A DNA stretch of 10,268 bases from Bacillota bacterium. GTDB taxonomy: Bacteria > Bacillota > Clostridia > Acetivibrionales > DSM-2933. The DNA lies in NCBI GenBank assembly GCA_023441845.1, contig JAEZNF010000023.1, positions 1 through 10,268 on the forward strand, in the 5' to 3' direction. The translations under genes were made by a program, and so were the position numbers. Below the pieces are notes generated by a model. That model saw only the letters and a program-made list of their open reading frames with translations. It did no database searches and was not told where the DNA came from. Shown here one piece after another: positions 1 through 5,554 of the stretch. Numbering within the stretch: position 1 is the stretch's first letter; every line of letters begins with the position of its first letter.

Positions 1-150
1 AGCAGTGCGGATAAATTAGCAAAGTATTCAGGTATAAGCCCAGTTTCATACTCATCCGGTAAAACTGACAAGCAGCTTGCAAATGCTTTAGGTGACAGGA
101 CTCTACACCACATATTCTATAGTTTAGGGCACATGGGAACTCATGCCTGA
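1..150 (+). pseudogene. IS110-family transposase, C-terminal fragment
   Basis: The first frame is open from the left edge to a TGA at 148-150. It encodes a stretch typical of the C-terminal Transposase_20 domain of IS110/IS1111 elements: ADKLAKYSGISPVSYSSGK, then GDRTLHHIFYSL. In the family this motif is followed by several dozen further residues. Here the similarity stops at about base 126 and the frame ends eight codons later in unrelated residues. The gene is therefore truncated or joined to other DNA, and probably inactive; its 5' part lies outside the window. It points to past IS activity at the border of this element. Family assignment rests on motif recognition only. Confidence 0.75.
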
Positions 151-198
151 AAATCCTGCACACATTTTCCAGTTAAGTGGTACAAGCCTCCCTAATTC

Positions 199-1044
199 CT
201 AATTCACATTCCATTTAAAATGTTTAACAGCATCATTTAGCTCTCTCTCAAAGAGATGTCGACCAAACTCGCCAAATGAATCTTTATTATTATATTCATC
301 TGTTTTAACTGTTTGTACTTTGATTTCATTATTTTCATCAACAAAAACTACTGGAAAGCTGACTATAGAACCATCTTGTTTACATAGCCATGCATGGGCA
401 CCTGTTTCATATTCATAAAAATCGACTATATATACATCTACATCTTTCCATGAGTCATCATCTTTATAAAAACTTTCACAATCAGACTTTACTTTAGCCT
501 CAACCACATCTATCATCTTATTCTTTTTTGTTGATGTCCCATAATTAGGTTTATGAGGCTTTGGTATAACTACTGAATATTGCTCTATAGTTTGATAGTC
601 ATTATTTTGGGGCCAATACTTTTCATCACTATTAACTTGACCCTCGCAATATATAATATCATCTTTGTTTGTAAAAACTAATAACCAGTTGCCTATGTTT
701 GTATGACAATATACTGACATCTCTGCGTTATTATATAATCGAATTTCTACATCTATTGATTTATCAATATAATTATCAAAATCTTTATCTGAAGGATCGT
801 CTTTAAGTGCTGGGTAAAACCACAAACGATAATTTATATACTCCAATAGTGCATTTTTTATTTTTTCAACAGTAAAATTTGCTGGAAGTTTTACATCTGA
901 ATTTGTTGGCAAGTTAATTCCGGCCGGCTTTAGAGGCTCGTCAGCAGTTACTCCATCGGAGAATTTAGAACATGAGCAGAATAACACAATCATACATAAG
1001 AATAATAATATAATTCTCTTATTAATAATAGTTAACACCTCCAT
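199..1044 (-). CDS. putative secreted lipoprotein of unknown function
   Basis: The N-terminus is a lipoprotein signal peptide: a basic NKR, a hydrophobic run (IILLFLCMIVLF) and a lipobox-like FCSC followed by SKFSD. The mature protein would be lipidated at the second Cys of that motif and anchored outside the membrane. The remaining roughly 255 residues are acidic and aromatic-rich with no domain I recognise. Starting at the ATG at 1044 gives 281 residues, but no ribosome binding site precedes it. A strong GGAGGTG lies just inside the frame (1036-1042) with ideal spacing to an ATT codon at 1027-1029, so the true start may be that ATT. The reading frame also stays open upstream to an ATG at 1095, which would put extra residues before the signal peptide and is unlikely. 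It is transcribed towards the IS110 scrap and is separated from parB by about 350 bp, so it is probably its own unit. Confidence 0.7.
   Translation of the reverse strand: MEVLTIINKRIILLFLCMIVLFCSCSKFSDGVTADEPLKPAGINLPTNSDVKLPANFTVEKIKNALLEYINYRLWFYPALKDDPSDKDFDNYIDKSIDVEIRLYNNAEMSVYCHTNIGNWLLVFTNKDDIIYCEGQVNSDEKYWPQNNDYQTIEQYSVVIPKPHKPNYGTSTKKNKMIDVVEAKVKSDCESFYKDDDSWKDVDVYIVDFYEYETGAHAWLCKQDGSIVSFPVVFVDENNEIKVQTVKTDEYNNKDSFGEFGRHLFERELNDAVKHFKWNVN
1036..1042 (-). promoter_or_regulatory. Shine-Dalgarno GGAGGTG inside the lipoprotein frame
   Basis: On the minus strand a GGAGGTG sits inside the lipoprotein reading frame, overlapping the ATG at 1042-1044. Six bases separate it from an in-frame ATT (1027-1029), and no ATG, GTG or TTG lies at the right distance. 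This suggests either initiation at ATT, a rare start codon, or a start codon lost by mutation. Confidence 0.4.
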
Positions 1045-1228
1045 AGCAGCAATTGTGCTTATCTTATATGTGATAATGTTAGTGAGATGCATCATACATC
1101 ACATGTATTTTATAACAATTTAAGGTAAAAGTAAATCTAAGAGATACTGGACAGAAAATTTGAAATAGTGTTGTATAAGCTAATAGTTTGAAAGAGGATT
1201 TTGATCTAATTGCCAGAAGCACAGTTCC
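1045..1228. other. intergenic DNA upstream of the lipoprotein gene
   Basis: No gene is supported in this stretch. It must contain the promoter of the lipoprotein gene, but I see no convincing -35/-10 pair. The minus strand has only loose AT-rich matches such as TATAAG near 1062-1067. Confidence 0.3.
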
Positions 1229-1355
1229 GGCTTGTCAAAAAGTCAGTTTTTTGCGTGTGCATGTAATATTTTTACATTCAACTCCCGCAATTTATAAGGC
1301 TTTGCGGGCTGGAATAAAATTGAATCTCAACTTTTTTAGGGGTTTTTGACAAGCC
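1229..1355. repeat. 127-bp MITE-like element with 13-bp terminal inverted repeats
   Basis: The ends are perfect 13-bp inverted repeats, GGCTTGTCAAAAA at 1229-1241 and TTTTTGACAAGCC at 1343-1355. They are flanked on each side by TCC (1226-1228 and 1356-1358), a possible but weak 3-bp target duplication. The interior has no coding potential and holds two small hairpins, ATGTAA/TTACAT (1261-1277) and CCCGCAA/TTGCGGG (1284-1308). This is the architecture of a miniature inverted-repeat element or a solo remnant of an IS. Which IS family the ends belong to cannot be decided here. Confidence 0.5.
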
Positions 1356-1358
1356 TCC

Positions 1359-1397
1359 TAGATATATTTGGTGAACTCGGTTCACCAAATATATCTA
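1359..1397. repeat. 39-bp near-perfect palindrome at the end of parB (candidate parS or terminator)
   Basis: Two 18-base arms (1359-1376 and 1380-1397) are exact reverse complements around a 3-base centre, with GGTGAAC/GTTCACC next to the centre. The palindrome overlaps the TAG stop of parB. Neither strand has a T-run immediately after it, so it is not a classic intrinsic terminator. A long dyad directly next to parB is a good place for the ParB-binding centromere (parS), although it does not match the chromosomal Spo0J parS consensus. Being a terminator or both remains possible. Confidence 0.55.
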
Positions 1398-2318
1398 CAA
1401 ATTATGCTTCTTATAAAACTCATTAATATAGTTTTCAAAGTCTTCCTTCAGAACCATCGGAATAGTGAATTTTAATTCAATATTTCCACTTTCTTCCTTA
1501 CCACATAAGACTTTTTCAATTTCCTCATTAGTCATATCTTTCTTAATTTTAAATACCGATTGATTATTAATGCTATCTTTAAAATTATCATACATCCATT
1601 TTTGTGTTAAGGGATGAATATCTGAGAGCTTAACACCAGCTTTTATACTCAGCCTGTTATCAGATATCATATTTTGAATATCATCAATCAAGTAGTTTAA
1701 CTTATAATAGTTTAATACATGGCGGCCAGATATATTATACTGTTTTGCTATGATATCATAATTCCTTATTCCTTGTCCTTCACCGTCTTTAACCTTTTGT
1801 TTTCTACCTAATGAAGTATATTTACGGTAGATTGATTGAGCCTTTTCAATAGCACTTAATTCTCTTTGAACCCAGTTTGTGTCTATAATAATCTCTTTTG
1901 CTTCATCTTCAGTCAAATCTTTAAACTTTTTAACATAACAGAAGATTTTACTATACTGATCATCACCCGTTGTATCGTAAAGTATTTGATAAGCCTTTTT
2001 TCTATTATGTCCTGATAATATAAAATACTTTCCGTCATCTTGTTCCCAAACAACAAGTGGATGAAGCAACCCATTTTTCCTTATGCTTTCAATTAACTCT
2101 TCCATTTTTTTCATTGTAAGGGGTGAATAAAAATTCCATTCAACTGGTGCATCTTTAAGTTTATCCAATTCTATTTTAAATATATCCATTCCAATTGACA
2201 TGTTTGTTAATACATCTGCCATATTAGAAGCGGACATCATATTATAGACAGAAGAGAACATATCAGCAGTATTATTTTCACTGGAGGCTTGTGATATCTT
2301 AGGAGTATCCTTTAGCAT
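1395..2318 (-). CDS. parB: ParB/Spo0J-family partition protein
   Basis: This 307-residue protein is the centromere-binding half of a DNA partition system. Residues about 48-150 form the ParB N-terminal (ParB/sulfiredoxin-type, CTP-binding) domain. It carries the characteristic LSGHNRKKA motif at 102-109, corresponding to the GxxRxxA box of the family. Residues about 183-215 form the helix-turn-helix (YDIIAKQYNISGRHVLNYYKL), followed by NRLSIKAGVKLSDI, the usual second conserved block. The first 45 residues are Ser/Met/Asn-rich and could be the region that contacts ParA. The ATG lies inside the end of parA, with a 7-base overlap, and a GGAAG 11-15 bases upstream inside parA, so translation is probably coupled. 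The C-terminal dimerisation region is short. Family assignment is firm; whether it acts on this element is inferred from context. Confidence 0.9.
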   Translation of the reverse strand: MLKDTPKISQASSENNTADMFSSVYNMMSASNMADVLTNMSIGMDIFKIELDKLKDAPVEWNFYSPLTMKKMEELIESIRKNGLLHPLVVWEQDDGKYFILSGHNRKKAYQILYDTTGDDQYSKIFCYVKKFKDLTEDEAKEIIIDTNWVQRELSAIEKAQSIYRKYTSLGRKQKVKDGEGQGIRNYDIIAKQYNISGRHVLNYYKLNYLIDDIQNMISDNRLSIKAGVKLSDIHPLTQKWMYDNFKDSINNQSVFKIKKDMTNEEIEKVLCGKEESGNIELKFTIPMVLKEDFENYINEFYKKHNL

Positions 2319-3286
2319 CTCTTAATCACTTCCTTTGCAAGTTCTCTATATTCTTTTGATATTCTGCTGTTTGTATCAAAGACCATTACAGGCTTGTTTT
2401 CCCACTGGGCATTCTGTATCTTAACATCAATTTTAATAATTGTTTTTAAAATAAGGTCATTATATGCAGTTCTCAACTGTTCTTCAGCCTGGCTGGTTAT
2501 ATTTTTATTTCTTATGTCGTATTTGTTTATAACTATACCTAGAATGTCCAGCTTTGTATTAAACTTTTGAATTCCCTTTATAAAATCAACAAGGGTTCCT
2601 ATACCTTCAAGATCAAAAGATGCAAGTTGTACAGGAATTAGTACATAATCAGAAGCATTAACGACATTAAAGTTTAATATAGACAGGTTTGGATTTGTAT
2701 CAATGATAATATAATCATATAATCCTGCTTGAACGATAGGGGTTAATATTTGTTTAACAATGTTTTCTCTATGCATTTTAGTAAACATAAGCATATCAAG
2801 TGTTCCCATCGAAACGTCTGCAACAATAAAATCTATGTTTGGATATTGGGTTCGGATTATGTAATTATTTAATAGGCTTTCTTCTTTTACAATGGCTTTA
2901 CCGAAATGATTTTCTTGCTTGTTTAATCCAAAAGAAGATGATAAGTTTCTTTGCGCATCAGCATCAATAAGTAATATTTTATTTCCCAACTCAGCCATAG
3001 TATAACCAAGACTTCCACTTATACTTGTTTTCCCGCAGCCGCCTTTGTTATTAACTATGCTTATTACTTTTGTATCCCTAAAGTCCTCTTTATAAATTTC
3101 TTCTACTTTAAAACCTATAACATCTGCAATTTTTTGGATATTTTCTTTCTCTGTCATTGTCCTTCCAGTCTCTATAGACTTTATTACATTAATATTGACT
3201 CCGGACAATTCAGATAGCTCCTTTTGAGTCATATCCATTTCAATTCTTCTGGTCTTCATTTTTTCATATTCCAATTTAATAGGCAT
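2312..3286 (-). CDS. parA: ParA-family partition ATPase with N-terminal XRE helix-turn-helix
   Basis: This ATPase (324 aa from the chosen start) drives segregation of a plasmid or mobile element together with ParB. Residues about 8-63 are an XRE/Cro helix-turn-helix (RRIEMDMTQKELSELSGVN, then IKSIETGR). The ATPase domain follows: deviant Walker A KGGCGKT at about 81-87 with the signature first lysine, Walker A' LLIDADAQ at 105-112, and Walker B YIIIDTNP at 192-199. An N-terminal DNA-binding domain on ParA is typical of type Ia systems, where it represses its own operon. The start at 3284-3286 was chosen because GAGGGGTG (3292-3299) lies five bases upstream; the frame has upstream ATGs that overlap that site. 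The stop overlaps parB. A promoter and a repeat of GGTTRCAAC lie just upstream. Confidence 0.92.
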   Translation of the reverse strand: MPIKLEYEKMKTRRIEMDMTQKELSELSGVNINVIKSIETGRTMTEKENIQKIADVIGFKVEEIYKEDFRDTKVISIVNNKGGCGKTSISGSLGYTMAELGNKILLIDADAQRNLSSSFGLNKQENHFGKAIVKEESLLNNYIIRTQYPNIDFIVADVSMGTLDMLMFTKMHRENIVKQILTPIVQAGLYDYIIIDTNPNLSILNFNVVNASDYVLIPVQLASFDLEGIGTLVDFIKGIQKFNTKLDILGIVINKYDIRNKNITSQAEEQLRTAYNDLILKTIIKIDVKIQNAQWENKPVMVFDTNSRISKEYRELAKEVIKRC

Positions 3287-3332
3287 TTCAACACCCCTCA
3301 TCATTTGTAAGATTGGTAAGATTTATAAGTGA

Positions 3333-3361
3333 ATTATATCATGATATTTTTGTGGTTACAA
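3333..3361 (-). promoter_or_regulatory. parAB promoter (extended -10)
   Basis: On the minus strand the -10 is a perfect TATAAT (3333-3338) with an upstream TG one base away (3340-3341), making a TGnTATAAT extended -10. A -35-like TTGTAA (3356-3361) is separated from it by exactly 17 bases. It lies about 45 bases upstream of the parA start codon. The palindrome ATATCATGATAT also falls across the spacer. Confidence 0.65.
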
Positions 3362-3386
3362 CTATAAAATAGTTAAAGTTGCAACC
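3354..3386. promoter_or_regulatory. candidate parAB operator
   Basis: Two near-identical sites, GGTTACAAC (3354-3362) and GTTGCAACC (3378-3386), face each other as an imperfect inverted repeat with centres 24 bp apart. The core GTTGCAAC is itself self-complementary. The proximal site covers the -35 box of the parAB promoter, so a protein bound there would block transcription. The natural candidate is the HTH domain of ParA, by analogy with autorepressing ParA proteins; this is inference. Confidence 0.45.
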
Positions 3387-3441
3387 GATGTTAAAAGTAT
3401 CACATTCTTTTATCTTTTAATAACCGAAATAAAAAACGGAG

Positions 3442-3472
3442 AATTCAAAAGCCGAAGATCAGCTTTTGAATT
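3442..3472. terminator. hairpin, possible terminator of minus-strand transcripts
   Basis: An 11-bp perfect stem (AATTCAAAAGC at 3442-3452, complementary copy at 3462-3472) surrounds a 9-base loop. On the minus strand the stem is followed after about four bases (TCCG) by a run of T (T6), so it could stop transcripts coming from the 3514-3966 region before they reach parA. The stem is AT-rich and the T-run is offset, so this is a weak terminator call. Confidence 0.35.
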
Positions 3473-3513
3473 TAATAAAAAAAAACTTGAGGAAGTGGGA
3501 TTGTATTGAGTTG

Positions 3514-3679
3514 CTATTTTGATAGTTTCGGTACTAAATAAACAAAAATCCAAAGTATCAATATAAATAGACATAAAATTGCTGATATAGTTAAAAGAAG
3601 TCTTGGTGCATACCTCCATTTTGTCGGCACATGAAATTTAATGATATCGTGATTGTGGTTATTATAATGATCCTTTCAT
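3514..3679 (-). pseudogene. small single-pass membrane protein gene, apparently broken by one base
   Basis: A minus-strand frame ending in TAG at 3514-3516 encodes 53 residues. It starts with a His/Asn/Asp-rich stretch (KDHYNNHNHD), continues with IIKFHVPTKWRYAPR, has one strong transmembrane helix (LLLTISAILCLFILILWIFV) and ends with a short tail, YLVPKLSK. This composition is very protein-like, yet the frame has no usable start. The ATG at 3677-3679, with GAAAGG nine bases upstream, is in a different frame and stops after five codons. Removing one G from the GG just after ATGAAA joins this ATG to the membrane-protein frame (54 aa). A GTG at 3628-3630 could give a 38-residue version but has no ribosome binding site. 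I do not recognise the family. Confidence 0.4.
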
Positions 3680-3861
3680 ATAATTTTACCTTTCAATATT
3701 GAATATATAACAATTATAATAAATAATCTAATTAAGTGAAATACCAATAGTAATATCTCCCAAAATATCCTTTAAATATAAAGAACTATAATTAAGTATT
3801 TAACTATGGGAAATTTAGCATAAAACTACATGGTAGAGCTAAGGAAGGAAATACTAGAATC

Positions 3862-3966
3862 CTAGCATACATTACCATATTTTATAATAAATGCCATAAT
3901 ATTAAAGAAATTTTTATTAATTCTATTCACAGGTTTATTGTGTTTATCTGGTTGACCTTTAGACAT
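3862..3966 (-). CDS. possible 34-aa basic small protein
   Basis: A short minus-strand frame starts with ATG at 3964-3966, preceded by AAAGGACGG and eight bases, a reasonable ribosome binding site. It stops with TAG at 3862-3864. The product has a basic, polar N-terminus (MSKGQPDKHNKPVNRINKN) and a short hydrophobic C-terminal segment (FFNIMAFIIKYGNVC). No family is recognised. A frame this short can occur by chance in AT-rich DNA; the ribosome binding site is the main support. Confidence 0.22.
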   Translation of the reverse strand: MSKGQPDKHNKPVNRINKNFFNIMAFIIKYGNVC

Positions 3967-4293
3967 CTGCTTTTCCGTCCTTTAATATTAATATATAAAA
4001 TAATTAGAAACAATAAATAAAAGAAACAATAAGGATTAAAGAAAAAAGCCGGAAAGTATGAAGACATAAATATTTACAAGATTTAATAAGTCTTAAATTT
4101 GCAAAAATACTTATTACAAACGTCTGAAAAATTCAATGTAAATATTTAACATTAATTGGTTATATAGATTTTTTGCAAGAATAATAAGTTACATCTATAC
4201 AATTACTATAACAATGGTTAAAATATGAGTATAATATTTTCAATATATTACAATAATGTAAATAAATGGTAATAATAGGCATAACAAAACGCA
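3967..4293. other. AT-rich intergenic region, no gene seen
   Basis: This stretch lies between the 268-aa protein gene and the small genes upstream of parA. It contains an 11-bp direct repeat, AGAAACAATAA, at 4006-4016 and 4022-4032 (16-bp period), and two loosely related TTGCAA-containing segments near 4098 and 4173. I see no gene, RNA or convincing promoter. Its high AT content would suit an easily melted region, but nothing shows that it is one. Confidence 0.35.
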
Positions 4294-5100
4294 TTATCTA
4301 GAAGCGTAAACTGCAGATATATGTTTTCGGATGATTGTTCTAAAAACTGAACCCTGTAAAGTTGCAGTATTAAGATATTTAATGCAACTTACAAAATAAT
4401 CTTTGTACTCGTTAAAAAGCTGAATAAAGTCCCTGAAGGCTACAGGTGAAATATGCTTAAATAGCTTTTTCTTTTTGAGTATATTTCTGACTCTATTTTC
4501 ACTGTTACGAGCAGTTTTTAATCTGCTGGTACCGGTATATTCTCTTTTGAGTTTTATGGTTAGTATAAGTTCTTCGTTCTCCCAGTTCTGTTCAACAGAG
4601 AAGAATTCAAGAGAACTTATTTCTAATGAAACATTACGAAACTTAGCAGGCCTATTAACTCCTAACCATTTAACATATGTTTTCAGGGAAAGGCTTACAG
4701 GCTGTATCATAATCCTATTAACCAGCAAGCGTATTATAAGTCTCTTAGCCAGAACTGAGCTGTTAAGGAATTCATTTTTGTGCATAAAGTTTGGAAGCTC
4801 AATATAGTTGTTTGCTGAATAGTCTTCTTTTCCGTTTTCATTGAGAAAATTATTATCAGGGATACGAAGATCTTTACCAACTTGTTCATATATACCGGCT
4901 TGAACCAGGGACTCTATAATATTATATTGATGCCTTTCGGACATGGATCCGTCAGCAGCCATTATTTTTCTATCGACTCCACCTTCTATTAGTCCGGATT
5001 TATCCTGAAATTGTATTGAAGTAATAACATGGTTTATTTCTTTGCTGTTTAAGTTCTTATTTAAAATGGTTTTCAATAGTTTTACTGAAGCTTTTGCCAT
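4294..5100 (-). CDS. unrecognised basic protein, probably DNA-binding (winged-helix-like)
   Basis: This is a 268-residue soluble protein with no signal peptide, and I cannot name its family. Residues about 5-82 read like a winged helix-turn-helix as found in plasmid replication or regulatory proteins: SKEINHVITSIQFQDKSG, then MSERHQYNIIESLVQAGIYE, then a short wing, KDLRIPD. A second possible helix-turn-helix lies around 115-170 (LAKRLIIRLLVNRI, then SLKTYVKWLGVNRPAKFRN). The C-terminus is strongly basic (RNSENRVRNILKKKKLFKH). The gene lies on the far side of the iteron region from the initiator-like gene, so it may be a second replication protein or a copy-number regulator (inference). The ATG is preceded only by a weak GGATGTGG, so translation may be inefficient. 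A TTTGCGC half-site lies at its promoter. Confidence 0.75.
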   Translation of the reverse strand: MAKASVKLLKTILNKNLNSKEINHVITSIQFQDKSGLIEGGVDRKIMAADGSMSERHQYNIIESLVQAGIYEQVGKDLRIPDNNFLNENGKEDYSANNYIELPNFMHKNEFLNSSVLAKRLIIRLLVNRIMIQPVSLSLKTYVKWLGVNRPAKFRNVSLEISSLEFFSVEQNWENEELILTIKLKREYTGTSRLKTARNSENRVRNILKKKKLFKHISPVAFRDFIQLFNEYKDYFVSCIKYLNTATLQGSVFRTIIRKHISAVYASR

Positions 5101-5221
5101 GTTTCCACATCCATTTCTTACTTGATTTTTGACAACAAAATGCCCGAGTAATGTAATTGCCTATTTTTAATAAATAGAAATAAATACTTAGTTTAAGAGC
5201 TTGTTTAATTTTTACAGGAAT

Positions 5222-5260
5222 ATTCTATCATATTGATTTTAGAGATATAATTTGCGCGTT
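5222..5260 (-). promoter_or_regulatory. candidate promoter of the 268-aa protein gene with TTTGCGC half-site
   Basis: The minus strand has TAGAAT (5222-5227) with TG one base upstream (5229-5230), an extended -10 of the same TGn form as the parAB and rep promoters. The -35 region is poor. TTTGCGCGTT at 5251-5260, a partial copy of the TTTGCGCAAA palindrome found next to it, covers the position just upstream of the -35. A protein binding the origin-like sites could therefore also control this gene. Confidence 0.4.
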
Positions 5261-5339
5261 GTTCTTTAATATAATTAAAATAATTAGATGAGCAAATCAT
5301 TCTGGAAGTATGTAAAATACACTATCACAAAATATTTAC

Positions 5340-5446
5340 TGCCAACCATACCCCGACTATTGCCAAGGAAACCCCGACTTTCAACCAAGGATGCCTCGAC
5401 TAATTTGCGCAAAAGTCGATTAATTGCCAACCATACCCCGACTATT
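5340..5446. repeat. 21/22-bp iterons
   Basis: A 22-base sequence beginning TGCCAACCATACCCCGACT is present exactly twice, at 5340-5361 and 5425-5446. Between them lie two degenerate copies, at 5361-5382 (TGCCAAGGAAACCCCGACT) and 5383-5403 (AACCAAGGATGCCTCGACT), sharing CCAA and CCCCGACT. Starts at 5340, 5361, 5383 and 5425 give a period of 21-22 bp or its double, about two helical turns. Copies would therefore lie on the same face of the DNA, as expected for cooperative initiator binding. Confidence 0.65.
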
Positions 5447-5549
5447 TGCGCAAATTACTTTTGTGAAATCCTTATAAATCAACGGTTAGAAGAGAATATA
5501 ATAAGTTTGCGCAAAATGTAATTTTAAATTGTAATACTTTTTGCGCAAA
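5404..5549. repeat. four TTTGCGCAAA palindromes
   Basis: The self-complementary decamer TTTGCGCAAA occurs exactly at 5404-5413, 5445-5454, 5506-5515 and 5540-5549, with a partial copy at 5251-5260. The first two are 41 bp apart and interleave with the iterons; the last two lie beside the rep stop codon. A GC-rich ten-base palindrome repeated four times in about 150 bases of AT-rich DNA is not expected by chance and indicates a dimeric DNA-binding protein. Confidence 0.7.
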
Positions 5550-5554
5550 TTGAA

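Larger units (their letters stand above)
5251..5549. other. candidate replication origin (iteron region)
   Basis: This stretch lies between the 268-aa protein gene and the stop of the initiator-like gene and appears non-coding. It combines three things: tandem 21/22-bp repeats (5340-5446), four perfect TTTGCGCAAA palindromes plus one partial copy (5251-5549), and AT-rich flanks. Iterons adjoining a rep gene are the hallmark of theta-type, iteron-controlled plasmid origins. No convincing cluster of DnaA boxes is visible. A reading frame at 5288-5521 on the plus strand is only a translation of the repeats. Confidence 0.5.

Noticed and set aside
3405..3509. Plus-strand stretch reading like a protein tail (ending NKKKLEEVGLY)
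   Set aside because: No start codon, no family match that I recognise, and AT-rich DNA produces Lys/Glu-rich frames by chance.
3410..3619. 69-codon minus-strand open frame
   Set aside because: It overlaps the small membrane-protein frame, which is far more protein-like; its ATG coincides with internal sequence and the product shows no recognisable pattern.
4170..4205. Plus-strand promoter TTGCAA-17-TATACA
   Set aside because: Both hexamers match only four of six bases and no plus-strand gene or RNA follows.
5288..5521. 77-codon plus-strand open frame
   Set aside because: It is a translation of the iterons and TTTGCGCAAA sites, has no ribosome binding site and no protein-like pattern.
5101..5549. 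DnaA boxes in the candidate origin
   Set aside because: Only isolated imperfect matches to TTATCCACA, such as TTTCCACA near 5102, and no cluster.
5251..5549. CRISPR array
   Set aside because: Repeats are tandem or only 10 bp, without uniform unique spacers, and no cas genes are nearby.
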